A stretch of DNA of 33,083 bases from Deltaproteobacteria bacterium (GCA_029262535.1 JAJCZF010000011.1:1-33083), one strand, 5' to 3'; positions 24,726-32,680 are shown, counted from the first letter of the stretch. Numbers and translations are program-made. Notes: generated by a model from the sequence alone, not told the origin.

Positions 24726-24917
24726 TTAAATAAAAAATTTCACGATAAATAATAAAAAAAGGCCCGTTACCATAGCGCCCAGCCCCAGCGCGCGCAGTGT
24801 CCGGGTAGGTATCTCATGCACGGAGAGCGCCCACTCGCGCGCCTTCTTCGGAAAGGCGAAGTAAGGCATGCCCTCTACTATAAGAACGACGGCAAGGACC
24901 GCCAACAAGAACTTCAC
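24726..24917 (-). CDS. DUF2065 small membrane protein
   Basis: 63 aa with two transmembrane helices (about 3-20 and 41-61). LAVVLIVEGMPYFAFPKKAREW in its first half and the R-x-L-G-L-G-A-M start of the second helix are typical of DUF2065 (YjeT-like). Function unknown. It lies 16 bases after the cytochrome gene and nine bases before the SpoIID-like gene, so it is part of the same operon. Confidence 0.85.
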   Translation of the reverse strand: MKFLLAVLAVVLIVEGMPYFAFPKKAREWALSVHEIPTRTLRALGLGAMVTGLFLLFIVKFFI

Positions 24918-24933
24918 CTGTGGTACTTCTTTA

Positions 24934-25293
24934 TCAACAGTCGCAAAGCTCTCTCAAGTATGCCTTTAGCGCCTCGACCTCTTCGACCTTGAGCGTTTTG
25001 CCAAAAGCGGGCATTACGGTCGATTTACCGGTAGCCTCACCGCCGTTATTAATAACGTCGAGGATCTCCTCGTCGGTCAGTTTCGACATCTCTGCACGCG
25101 AGGTATGGTCCCTTGGGCTAACTGGCATCTCGGGCCGGTCGTTAATGCCGTCCCCCCTGCCCTCGGTCCCGTGGCACTGGGCGCAGTAGAAGCGGTATAT
25201 CTGCTTTACATTAATAGTACCCGCCTCGACGGTCAGAAAACCGGAGAGCATAAAGAAGACTACTAATAGTATAATTTTATAAGATTTTTTCAT
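24934..25293 (-). CDS. Monoheme cytochrome c
   Basis: 119 aa. Signal peptide 1-24 (ending VEA-GT), heme site CAQCH (37-41), then GTEGRGDG, a typical loop of CcoP/cbb3-like and related class I cytochromes. The methionine of STVMPAFG (about 93) is the likely sixth ligand. The protein ends LRELCDC, with two extra cysteines that could form a disulfide or bind metal. It starts nine bases after the diheme cytochrome gene; the two are probably made and used together in periplasmic electron transfer. Confidence 0.9.
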   Translation of the reverse strand: MKKSYKIILLVVFFMLSGFLTVEAGTINVKQIYRFYCAQCHGTEGRGDGINDRPEMPVSPRDHTSRAEMSKLTDEEILDVINNGGEATGKSTVMPAFGKTLKVEEVEALKAYLRELCDC

Positions 25294-25302
25294 AGTAAAA
25301 AA

Positions 25303-25968
25303 TTATTCAAGGCTCGAAACATACTCAGCCAGGTGAGAGATCTTCTTCGGGCTTACGAGCCCGGCAAATACCGGCATATCCATTACAGGCCTGAAAGCGC
25401 GCGGATTGGTAAGATAGGCGTATATCCAGTCGGGGTTGAGCCGCGCTCTCGTACCGACGAGCGAGGGGCCGCTAAGGCCGCCAAGTACCTTTTTACGATT
25501 CTTTATCTTATGACAGGCATAACAGGAGAACTCTTTTCCAAATACCTTTTTGCCCTTTATATTCATATGGGGCCTGATACCGGACGGTTTTACCGTGGCG
25601 CTCTTAAGTGTCATCAGGTAGGCCGCTATCTCAAGCGCTTCGGCCGGGACCAGGCGTACGTGGTCGCCCTTATTCTTCTCGGTCAGGGAGTAGTAGGCCA
25701 TCGGGCGAATCGGCTTTGGGTCGGTGAGCCAGCGCGCGATAAAACCGGGCCTGAACTTGGAGCCCGCATACCATAACTCCGGCCCCTTTTTTTCAAGCAC
25801 GGCCTCGATGGTGGTCTCGTCCGGCCCGCCCGTAACACGGTGGCACTCAAGGCAGCCCTTCTTATTAAAGAACGCCTCACCGCCACCGGCCAGTACCGGG
25901 CTACTAAAGAAGAGAACGGTCGCAAGGAGCGAGATCAAGAAAGATATATTTAGATAAGTTAGTCTCAT
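25303..25968 (-). CDS. Diheme cytochrome c
   Basis: 221 aa. Signal peptide 1-28 and two heme sites, CLECH (39-43) and CYACH (149-153), each heading a cytochrome c-like half. The halves share the pattern KGPELWYAGSKFRPGFIARWLTDP / LSGPSLVGTRARLNPDWIYAYLTNP, both followed by R-P-M or R-P-V-M-D-M-P, so it looks like an internal duplication. Met90 and Met196 or Met198 can be axial ligands. It is the first gene of the run to queA. Partner enzyme unknown; no oxidase or reductase gene is in the window. Confidence 0.9.
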   Translation of the reverse strand: MRLTYLNISFLISLLATVLFFSSPVLAGGGEAFFNKKGCLECHRVTGGPDETTIEAVLEKKGPELWYAGSKFRPGFIARWLTDPKPIRPMAYYSLTEKNKGDHVRLVPAEALEIAAYLMTLKSATVKPSGIRPHMNIKGKKVFGKEFSCYACHKIKNRKKVLGGLSGPSLVGTRARLNPDWIYAYLTNPRAFRPVMDMPVFAGLVSPKKISHLAEYVSSLE

Positions 25969-26267
25969 AAAGCCTTTATCATATTACAAAACCGTTAGAT
26001 AAGGAAGAAAGAACTTTCGATAGGGGCGATAGTAATTGCTTATAAAATTATATACTTTTAGCATTAAAGGGCGGTTAAGGAGGCATTAAAGCGCACAGGT
26101 GCGTTTCTTTCGCGGATCGGATCTATTGGAGCCGGATAGTTCGCTTATGCGCGTCGGGATTACGTAGCAAGCACTGTCATATAATAGTGAGGGCGCTGGG
26201 GAGCCGGGTGGGTTTAAAAAAGTACCCTGAGAGGTCGTCGCCCGCTTTAAGGGAATATTCCTTTGCC
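25969..26267. other. 299-base gap between the cytochrome operon and the second TPR-cNMP gene
   Basis: No gene or strong terminator is seen. It should hold the promoter of the cytochrome operon (minus strand), but no convincing -35/-10 pair was found. It contains the palindrome at 26091-26104 and a GGAATATTCC palindrome at 26252-26261, just after the TPR-cNMP stop codon. Confidence 0.5.
26091..26104 (-). promoter_or_regulatory. ACCTGT-centred palindrome upstream of the cytochrome operon
   Basis: GCGCACAGGTGCGT contains five-base perfect arms (CGCAC, GTGCG) around AG. Read on the minus strand its centre is ACCTGT, as at 17779-17792 and 32667-32680. It lies about 125 bases before the diheme cytochrome start. 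Confidence 0.35.
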
Positions 26268-27593
26268 TTACGCCTCAAACTCGGAGGCATGTTTACCGGC
26301 TACGTCAAGAAGCAGCGCATGTATGATCGCATTTTTATTCTGAAGCTCTTCTATGAGCGGCTTTGACAATACAACAACCTCGGTATCGGTTAGAGCTGTA
26401 ACGGTTGAGATATATTCGTCGCGTGTCGTCAGCCCTACCTCTCCGAAGAAGTCGCCCTCTTCGCCGAGTGTATAAAAGTGTTTCTTCTCTCCCTCCTCAT
26501 TATCCTTCCATATATCGACGCTGCCCTTGAGCAGGATATACATCGTCTCGGCGTCGTCTCCCTGCGAGAAGATCTCCGTGCCCTCCTGATAACTTTCCAC
26601 CCATATGCGTTTCAGAACATCTAATCGCTCATCCTTGTTAAGGTGCCTGAATATCTTGGAGACCGCCAGCACCCGGTCAAGCACGCGCTCCTTATTAAAA
26701 TCGAAGAGAACCTTTGCGAGTTCTTTATTATCGTTTGCAAGCGCCGTCATCTCGTCCTTGCTTATGACCAAGAGTTCAAGATCGGTCAGGGCCATTGCCG
26801 AAGATTTGCTCCGTTCATCGGTAAAGAAACAGAACTCTCCAAAGAAATCGCCCTCCATTAAGGCGCTAAAGTTCACGACCTCGTTATACTTGGTATAACA
26901 GGATAGTTCGGCAACGCCGGAGGTGATAACATAAATAGAACTTTCTTCTCCGCCGCGCTTAAATACATATTCTCCCTTATTTACAGAGCGCGTCTTTAAC
27001 CATTCGATCATAAAAGAGAGTTCACTCTGCGTAAAGTTTGAAAATAGCGGGGTCTTGGGGATATGAAGATTTGTAACGGAAGTTGCCAGGCGCACATGCG
27101 GAGCCGGTCCGCTGTCCGGCTCATCCACCTGGCCTATCAGCTCCGCCATTGGCAGCTCTTCCTCGGAAAGCTCGCTTTCTGAAGCCACAGGCGTAGAGGT
27201 CGCTTCCGTCTTTTTATTTAAATCTCTAATATTAGACGGGTCAGCCCCGGCCTCGGCCCGCTTCGGCACACTAAAATTCTTTGTATAGATCGATGAGAGC
27301 TGCTTTTTGATATCTGAGTGGGCCGGGTCGATCTCGACCAGCTTTTTGCATAAAGAGATGGCCTTAACTATCATTCCGTTATCGCCGTATGAGAAGATAG
27401 CAAGCTTATAGTGCTCTACCGCTTCCTCCATGTCACCGTTCTTTTGAGATATCTCGGCTATTCGTTGATAGATGGAAGGGTCGCTTTTGCCAAATTCTTT
27501 TAGGAAAGTATAGACCTTAAGCGCCTCACCGAGCCTGCCTCCGGCAAAGTGCCTATCGGCGTCACTCTTTAGACGTTTTACTTTCGAAGTCAT
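26268..27593 (-). CDS. TPR protein with two cyclic-nucleotide-binding domains (copy 2)
   Basis: 441 aa from the ATG at 27593, which has AGGGGG six bases upstream; nine additional residues to 27620 are unlikely. TPR-like helices (1-108), a long polar linker (110-175) and two CNBDs (about 180-300 and 312-430), the same plan as the protein at 10652-11971. Shared blocks include TPLFS, KERVLDR and WVES. Both domains keep the Gly-Glu of the binding cassette (FFGEFCFF, 250-257; FFGEVGL, 382-388), but the Arg that holds the cyclic phosphate is replaced in both, so ordinary cAMP binding is doubtful. No output domain is seen. Confidence 0.85.
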   Translation of the reverse strand: MTSKVKRLKSDADRHFAGGRLGEALKVYTFLKEFGKSDPSIYQRIAEISQKNGDMEEAVEHYKLAIFSYGDNGMIVKAISLCKKLVEIDPAHSDIKKQLSSIYTKNFSVPKRAEAGADPSNIRDLNKKTEATSTPVASESELSEEELPMAELIGQVDEPDSGPAPHVRLATSVTNLHIPKTPLFSNFTQSELSFMIEWLKTRSVNKGEYVFKRGGEESSIYVITSGVAELSCYTKYNEVVNFSALMEGDFFGEFCFFTDERSKSSAMALTDLELLVISKDEMTALANDNKELAKVLFDFNKERVLDRVLAVSKIFRHLNKDERLDVLKRIWVESYQEGTEIFSQGDDAETMYILLKGSVDIWKDNEEGEKKHFYTLGEEGDFFGEVGLTTRDEYISTVTALTDTEVVVLSKPLIEELQNKNAIIHALLLDVAGKHASEFEA

Positions 27594-27670
27594 AAACTGC
27601 CCCCTGGTAAAGAGTATCAAATAGTCAGAATGCGATCAGTAACAAAGTTGGTGTGTAGAGAGAAGATTTT

Positions 27671-27698
27671 ATTATAAAGAGCCCTTAAAATCAATCAA
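27671..27698 (-). promoter_or_regulatory. Promoter of the second TPR-cNMP gene
   Basis: On the minus strand TTGATT (27698-27693), a 16-base spacer and a perfect TATAAT (27676-27671). Predicted start near 27664, leader about 70 nt. Confidence 0.55.
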
Positions 27699-27779
27699 CT
27701 ATTACGTTGGAAGATAGTCAATAATAACGGAATAACTGAGTATAACCCTTGTAATAAAGCTGGCTACAAAGCTAAACGT

Positions 27780-28505
27780 CTACTTCTTCCCGAATATATA
27801 AGCGACGACTATAGATATGCCGTATAGCACCATGATCGGCCCTGCCATGAGGCACTGGCTTATCACGTCCGGCGGGGTCAGGAGCGCGCCTATTATCACC
27901 GCGGCCAGAAGCGCGTACTTCCAGCCGCGAAGCAGCATGGGGCCGCTTACAATGCCTATCTTCGACAGTACGAGCGCAAAGAGCGGCATCTCGAATACCG
28001 CGCCGAAGGCCAATAACATCTTTGTGGCGAAACCGAAATATGTGCCCATCGTTATCATCGGCCTTAATTCCTCACCGGCAAAGCTCAAGAGGTATGCGAA
28101 GCCGTAAGGAAAGACGACCCTGTGCGCGAATATCACTCCGGCGCCGAAGAGCAGTGTCGAGGCTGCGACGACAGGCAGAAACCACCTGCGTTCGTTCTTA
28201 TAGAGGCCCGGGGCGACAAAGGCCCATATCTCATAGAGTATTACGGGGCTTGCTGCAATGATCGCGGCAATGATCGCCGCCTTTAAATATGTAAAGAAGG
28301 GCTCGACTACGCCGGTAAAGGCCATATAGTCGAACCGGGGCGGCAAGGCCTCGTAGATCGGCATGGAGAGGATCTCATATAACTCGACCGAGTAGCTATA
28401 GGTAGCGCAAAAAGCAACGAGTACGGCTATGAGGCAGACGATAAGGCGCTTCCTGAGTTCGCTCAGGTGGCTTATGATATCCATCCTGGAGTCCTGATCG
28501 CTCAA
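27780..28505 (-). CDS. tatC: Twin-arginine translocase subunit TatC
   Basis: 241 aa with six transmembrane segments. The N-terminal signature is HLSELRKRL (about 13-21); the first periplasmic loop has the conserved FTGVVEPFFTYLKAA block, with the Glu (about 68) needed for signal-peptide recognition; LLTPPDVISQ near residue 210 is also typical. It binds twin-arginine signal peptides and exports folded proteins. Its ATG overlaps the tatB stop by four bases. Confidence 0.97.
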   Translation of the reverse strand: MSDQDSRMDIISHLSELRKRLIVCLIAVLVAFCATYSYSVELYEILSMPIYEALPPRFDYMAFTGVVEPFFTYLKAAIIAAIIAASPVILYEIWAFVAPGLYKNERRWFLPVVAASTLLFGAGVIFAHRVVFPYGFAYLLSFAGEELRPMITMGTYFGFATKMLLAFGAVFEMPLFALVLSKIGIVSGPMLLRGWKYALLAAVIIGALLTPPDVISQCLMAGPIMVLYGISIVVAYIFGKK

Positions 28506-28945
28506 GAAGACTCTCCCGAATCCAAGTCCTTGTCCGTGACGGCGGAGAGGTCCATGGCGTGCTCCGGCAGACTATCGCCGTCCATCTTAACTGCCTTCTT
28601 TTTAATAGGTTTTTTACCCGGAGCGAAACCGGGTTTGTCGCCTTCTTGAGGCGGCGCGATGGGCGGGCCGCCTTCGTCTCCGGTTTCCGGGAGCTCTTGA
28701 GTTATTTCATGGCTATTTTCTTTAATCTCCGGCGGATTTGCTTCGGTATCTCTCAGGGTATCGTCGTCTGGCAGTTCCTGCACCATCTCTTCTTTGACGG
28801 TCTTCTTAAGATCGTCGCCCGTCCTCTTGAGGTCGCCGAAGATCCGTCCAAGCTTTTTGGCAAAGTCGGGCATCTTCTCCGGCCCTATGAAGACGAGCGC
28901 GACGATAACGATGATCAATAGCTCTGTGAGGCCGATACCGAACAT
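28502..28945 (-). CDS. tatB: Sec-independent translocase protein TatB (TatA/B family)
   Basis: 147 aa. The membrane helix IGLTELLIIVIVALVFIGPEKMP (4-26) contains the TatB-type Glu8 and the F/I-G-P hinge, followed by an amphipathic helix (FAKKLGRIFGDLKRTGDDLKK) and a long acidic, Pro-rich tail. The length and Glu8 favour TatB over TatA. The start follows directly after the stop codon of the universal stress gene and there is no separate good ribosome binding site. There is no tatA in the window. Confidence 0.9.
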   Translation of the reverse strand: MFGIGLTELLIIVIVALVFIGPEKMPDFAKKLGRIFGDLKRTGDDLKKTVKEEMVQELPDDDTLRDTEANPPEIKENSHEITQELPETGDEGGPPIAPPQEGDKPGFAPGKKPIKKKAVKMDGDSLPEHAMDLSAVTDKDLDSGESS

Positions 28946-29410
28946 CTATTTTTTAGGCGGTATGGCCAGCACGGGACACTTCAGCCCCCTTATGACGCGT
29001 TCTGTTACGGAGCCGAATACGAAGCGGTCGAGCCCGGTCCTGCCAAAGCTGCCCATGACGACCAGGTCTACAGCTTCATCGTCGGCGATCTTGATGATCT
29101 CGTCATGCGGCGCGCCAGCCCTGACTATCGATTCGTGATTATCATAGTCTTTCAGGTATCTCGCGTACTTCTTCTCCAGCATCTCGCCGGCCACCACTAC
29201 CATCTCGTCACCGAGTTTCTCAAATGAGAGATGCGGCAGGTAGAAACCCGCTGCGTGGGCCGCCGTATCAACGACATGCACGATAAAGAGCTTTGCGTCG
29301 TACTCTTTAGCAATAGAGAGCGCATAACAAAAGGCCTCGAACGACGGATCGCTAAAGTCAGTGGTATAGAGAATCTTCTTAAAGCTGCGGTTAGTTTTAC
29401 GAGTAGTCAT
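28946..29410 (-). CDS. Universal stress protein, UspA family
   Basis: 154 aa single Usp domain. It starts FKKILYTTDFSDPSFEAF; the ATP-binding motif G-x2-G-x9-G-S is complete (VMGSFGRTGLDRFVFGSVTE, about 125-144), so this is the ATP-binding class. It ends CPVLAIPPKK. AGGAGGTGA lies just upstream of the ATG at 29410. Its stop codon abuts the tatB ATG, so it heads a usp-tatB-tatC operon with its own promoter. The role in stress tolerance is inferred from the family. Confidence 0.93.
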   Translation of the reverse strand: MTTRKTNRSFKKILYTTDFSDPSFEAFCYALSIAKEYDAKLFIVHVVDTAAHAAGFYLPHLSFEKLGDEMVVVAGEMLEKKYARYLKDYDNHESIVRAGAPHDEIIKIADDEAVDLVVMGSFGRTGLDRFVFGSVTERVIRGLKCPVLAIPPKK

Positions 29411-29464
29411 AGAGTCTCACCTCCTATAAGTATTTGATTTATTGGCAACTGTTTCCCTAACTTT

Positions 29465-29493
29465 ATCTTAATACACATAGGTGAGGCTTTCAA
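29465..29493 (-). promoter_or_regulatory. Sigma70-type promoter of usp-tatB-tatC
   Basis: On the minus strand TTGAAA (29493-29488), a 17-base spacer and TAAGAT (29470-29465). Predicted leader about 48 nt. Confidence 0.6.
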
Positions 29494-29617
29494 TATAAAA
29501 GTGGGCGGAACCCCGCGCTAGATCGATTAACCGGACGGGCGGCAGGGCCATATCAAATAAATAATATCTACAAATAGCTTGAGTCTCCTGATTCATAGAT
29601 TTTACCTCCGATTACCC

Positions 29618-29646
29618 TTGACCCCTCCCCTTACCGGTGTTAGAAT
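29618..29646 (+). promoter_or_regulatory. Promoter of the deacetylase gene, placed for a leaderless mRNA
   Basis: TTGACC (29618-29623), a 17-base spacer and TAGAAT (29641-29646). The ATG at 29653 falls seven bases after the -10 box, the usual start point of transcription, and no Shine-Dalgarno sequence precedes it. Confidence 0.6.
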
Positions 29647-29652
29647 CCACGA

Positions 29653-31281
29653 ATGCACTGTCCGCACACACATAAAGGGCTTTCCAGAAAGCTCTGTGTG
29701 AAATGCGTTAGTTTCGTCTGCCGAAACTGCGAGATACGTTATGACGGGCGCATCTTCTGTAGCCATTCGTGCCTTAAGTCCTATGTAACTCTCAACTCGA
29801 CACAAAAACCACATTCGCGCGAAGAAGGCGAGACCCCCACACAAGGTCTCTTCGGTTATATAAATTTCCTTTTAGAGAACCCGGCCGACATGCGCTCGCG
29901 CCTTGCCAAGGGGGCCGTCGGGCTGAGCCTTGCGCTGGCTCTTATGATCTATGTCATCTCAGGGGCCTTATCGGGCACGCAGGCGACAGGACGAATCGCC
30001 GCACTTTCACATAAAAATGTCCACAAAGAAACTAATAGAGAAGTAGCAAAGGTAAATCACCTTAAAGAAGCCGCCCCGTCCATTAGACCGGCGGCTAAAG
30101 ATAAAATGACCTCTCTCCCCGGTCACCCCGGTGAAATGGGTGAGATAGCTATGGAGATAAAGAAGACTGTACTGGCAGAGGTAGAAGAGCTAACCAATCT
30201 TATAAAACCCTCCGTAAATCCAGAAGCCGCAAAAAAGCCGGATTTAATAGAGGTGTCCGCGAGCGAAGCGCAAACTCCTGAAAAACTAGATACCTCTAAC
30301 TCATTGGTTTTAAATGAAAAAAGCGTCACCAGAGAGACTGTAAGGGAGACCTACGCAGAGGCTGTCGAAAGACCGACCTACTCTCACTCGACATATCTGC
30401 GCGAGAACGGCACACTCATTGAGCTTTCACGCGGTAATCCCAACGACAAAAAGCTCTCCATCACCTTCGACGGCGGCTCAAGGGCCAACCACGCCGACGA
30501 AATCCTCTATCAACTCAAGAAACACGATATAAAGACAACGCTCTTCATCACCGGCAACTTCATCAAGCGTTTCCCCTATATAGTAAAGAGGATGGTCGAG
30601 GACGGCCACGAGATAGCCAACCACATGAGGAGCCACCCGCACCTGACGACATATGAAGATACATTCACCCACCGGACGCTTCCGCATGTGGATAAAGCCT
30701 ATGTTCTCAAACAGTTACGAGAGACAGAAGAGCTATTTACCTCGCTCACGGGCCAGTCTATGGCCCCGTACTGGCGCGCGCCCTACGGCGAGATCAATGC
30801 GGAGATACGCGAGTGGGCCGCCTCGGAAGGTTTTTTGCATATCGGCTGGACAGCGGACTATAAGGCCCGCTTAAGTCTCGACACGCTCGACTGGGTTGAA
30901 GATGAAGAGTCAAATCTATACCGTAGCGCCGAAGAGATAAAAGAACGGCTCGTCGCCTATGACGACCGCCCCGCCTATAACAAAGGAGAAGGCGGCGGAC
31001 TGAGCGGCGGCATAGTGCTTATGCATCTAGGCACCCCGCGCACCAACGACCGCGCCTCAAAGCTGCTCGGCTCGATAATAGACGAGATAACGGGACGCGG
31101 TTATAAATTTGTAAAGATATCGGAACTCGCAGCCGACAAGGTAACATGGCTTACCAAGAAGGGCTACCAGCCCCGTATCGTCCTAAAGAGCACCGAGCCG
31201 GTCGCCAAGATCGACGAAGTTAACCCCGAAAGACCCTCCCCCAAAGTCGCATTCACAGAGCAGAGCGAAGCGAAGCTCTAA
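29653..31281 (+). CDS. Polysaccharide deacetylase (NodB domain) with N-terminal zinc-finger-like domain
   Basis: 542 aa. Residues 1-45 hold a dense Cys/His pattern (Cys3, 15, 18, 23, 26, 36, 40; His5, 7, 38), like a small treble-clef or B-box-type zinc domain. A transmembrane helix lies at about 88-106, then a variable stalk to about 255 and the NodB domain (268-500). Motif 1 reads SITFDGG (269-275): the base Asp273 is present but the metal-ligand Asp is Gly. The His pair is NHMRSH (His324, His328), followed by WRAPYGE (374-380) and IVLMHLG. The family removes N-acetyl groups from cell-wall or surface glycans. The metal site may be altered. The zinc domain would be cytoplasmic and the enzyme periplasmic. 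Confidence 0.9.
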   Translation: MHCPHTHKGLSRKLCVKCVSFVCRNCEIRYDGRIFCSHSCLKSYVTLNSTQKPHSREEGETPTQGLFGYINFLLENPADMRSRLAKGAVGLSLALALMIYVISGALSGTQATGRIAALSHKNVHKETNREVAKVNHLKEAAPSIRPAAKDKMTSLPGHPGEMGEIAMEIKKTVLAEVEELTNLIKPSVNPEAAKKPDLIEVSASEAQTPEKLDTSNSLVLNEKSVTRETVRETYAEAVERPTYSHSTYLRENGTLIELSRGNPNDKKLSITFDGGSRANHADEILYQLKKHDIKTTLFITGNFIKRFPYIVKRMVEDGHEIANHMRSHPHLTTYEDTFTHRTLPHVDKAYVLKQLRETEELFTSLTGQSMAPYWRAPYGEINAEIREWAASEGFLHIGWTADYKARLSLDTLDWVEDEESNLYRSAEEIKERLVAYDDRPAYNKGEGGGLSGGIVLMHLGTPRTNDRASKLLGSIIDEITGRGYKFVKISELAADKVTWLTKKGYQPRIVLKSTEPVAKIDEVNPERPSPKVAFTEQSEAKL

Positions 31282-31325
31282 AAGACGGATTCTTTCAATT
31301 ATATTATAATTATTTTGTTAGAGTA

Positions 31326-31793
31326 TTACTCGACCACGACCACCAGAGGATAATCCGGCGTCGGGTTAAGAGGACAGCTATATAGGTATTTGCCCGGTTT
31401 TAGATCTATATAATAGTCCTTTGTCTCTCCGGTCGCCAGTCCGCCGCCGGAGACGGAGGGAAGTGTTACCCTTGACAAACCGCCTCCCCTGACCCAGAAG
31501 CCGAGCGGATAACTTACATTCACATTAGTAACGCGAAAGATCGTCGGCCCGGCCTTGAGGTAGAGAGCCCTGAGTAAATCTTTCCCGGCTCTTTCCTTAT
31601 TTATCCTCACGCAATCGGACTTGGAGTTCGAGACATATTCGTGGGGCCTTATCTCCGCCTCGACAATGGTACAGGGAGTTTGAGTAAGCTCTACAATGAC
31701 AGGCCCTTCTGCATGAGAAGAGACGGGCAGAAAAAGCGCGGCGCATATATAAAGCAGTATAGTAACTATAATATATAAATATCTATTATACAT
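31326..31793 (-). CDS. Exported protein of unknown function, cupredoxin-like
   Basis: 155 aa from the ATG at 31793, which has TAGGAG seven bases upstream; a longer frame to 31823 has no ribosome binding site. Signal peptide 1-28 (ending SHA-EG). The mature part is rich in beta strands and closes with LKPGKYLYSCPLNPTPDYPLVVVVE, given here in two blocks (LKPGKYLYSCPL, NPTPDYPLVVVVE), which resembles the ligand loop of cupredoxins, although the second His and the Met are not in the expected places. Two further cysteines (in TPC and DCVRIN) could form a disulfide. It sits one base after the DUF4197 gene stop. I do not recognise a named family. Confidence 0.7.
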   Translation of the reverse strand: MYNRYLYIIVTILLYICAALFLPVSSHAEGPVIVELTQTPCTIVEAEIRPHEYVSNSKSDCVRINKERAGKDLLRALYLKAGPTIFRVTNVNVSYPLGFWVRGGGLSRVTLPSVSGGGLATGETKDYYIDLKPGKYLYSCPLNPTPDYPLVVVVE

Positions 31794-31824
31794 TGGCTTT
31801 CTCCTATGCATATCTACAACCAAG

Positions 31825-32583
31825 CTACTTGCCGAATACCTTCTTTAGTATATCGGTCGTCCTTGCCACGGGGTCTTTTCTTATCTTCTTTTCTTCTTCG
31901 CCAACCATGAAGAAGAGGCCGGCGACGGCCTTGTCGGTGACATATTCTTTAAGATCTATATTCGGTTTTTTAGAAAAGGGTATCTGGTCGTATGAACTCA
32001 TCATGAGCATATATGCACGCGTGGCCCCGGCCTCTTCCATTGCGCCTGAGATAACAGGTCCGAAGGCCTCTTTGATATCGTCTGTCGTCTTATCGCGAAA
32101 ATAGTCTGTCGCGGCGGTCTCCTTGCCCTTGAGTATCTTTGTAGCGTCCTCAAAGGAGATCTCTTTAATCGAATCGCCGATGATGGCGGCCGCCTTTGGC
32201 GCGGCAAGCTCGGCGGCGCGATTCATCGACAAGACGAAATCGTCGGCCAGGAAGCCCAACTTTACCCTCTTAAGCGCGCTCGTAACGCGCAAGACGCGCT
32301 TTGGAAGCGGTATCTTCACGTTTGAATTGGCAAAGTATCCGTCCTCCTTAGAGAGCGACTCAACGGCCTGCGTCGTTCCCTTGGAAAGCGCCTCCTTAAG
32401 CCCCTTGATAATAGTCTCCTCATCGAGCGGGGCGGCCTTTTCAACCAAGTCGCCGGAATCACCCTTATCTTTTATAGAAATAGGCACTTTCTTCATAAGA
32501 TCGTCGAAAAAGCCGGCATATGAGAGAGAAACAGGCGCAAAAGCGAGCGCAAGGGCTAGAGATATTAAGAAATACCGTTTCAT
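31825..32583 (-). CDS. DUF4197 family exported protein
   Basis: 252 aa. Signal peptide 1-23 (ending SYA-GF). The mature protein is helical with the DUF4197 blocks LDEETIIKGLKEALSKGTTQAVESL, GYFANSNVKIPLPKRV, FVLSMNRAAELAAPKA, DATKILKGKETAATDYFRDKT and the C-terminal VTDKAVAGLFFMVGEEEKKIRKDPVARTTDILKKVFG, each quoted in part. The family is common in proteobacteria and periplasmic, function unknown. GGAGGT (32593-32588) lies five bases before the ATG. The downstream cupredoxin-like gene is on the same transcript by spacing. Confidence 0.9.
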   Translation of the reverse strand: MKRYFLISLALALAFAPVSLSYAGFFDDLMKKVPISIKDKGDSGDLVEKAAPLDEETIIKGLKEALSKGTTQAVESLSKEDGYFANSNVKIPLPKRVLRVTSALKRVKLGFLADDFVLSMNRAAELAAPKAAAIIGDSIKEISFEDATKILKGKETAATDYFRDKTTDDIKEAFGPVISGAMEEAGATRAYMLMMSSYDQIPFSKKPNIDLKEYVTDKAVAGLFFMVGEEEKKIRKDPVARTTDILKKVFGK

Positions 32584-32632
32584 CAGAGACCTCCGGGCTG
32601 AAAGATATGTGGATAAAAGATGTCCTAATTCA

Positions 32633-32661
32633 ATTATAGGGTAAAAGCGCCCTGTTGCATA
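32633..32661 (-). promoter_or_regulatory. Possible promoter of the DUF4197 gene
   Basis: A perfect TATAAT (32638-32633 on the minus strand) with a weak -35 (TATGCA, 32661-32656) at 17 bases. A 14-base palindrome sits directly upstream of the -35, which suits an activated promoter. Confidence 0.4.
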
Positions 32662-32666
32662 GGGGG

Positions 32667-32680
32667 GCAGACAGGTCTGC
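32667..32680. promoter_or_regulatory. 14-base palindrome upstream of the DUF4197 promoter
   Basis: GCAGAC and GTCTGC are perfect six-base arms around AG. It is six bases upstream of the putative -35 box and shares the ACCTGT centre (minus strand) with the sites at 17779 and 26091. Confidence 0.45.

Noticed and set aside
29400-29652. Overlapping divergent promoters between usp and the deacetylase gene
   Set aside because: The two predicted promoters are over 120 bases apart and do not interfere as at the mla locus.
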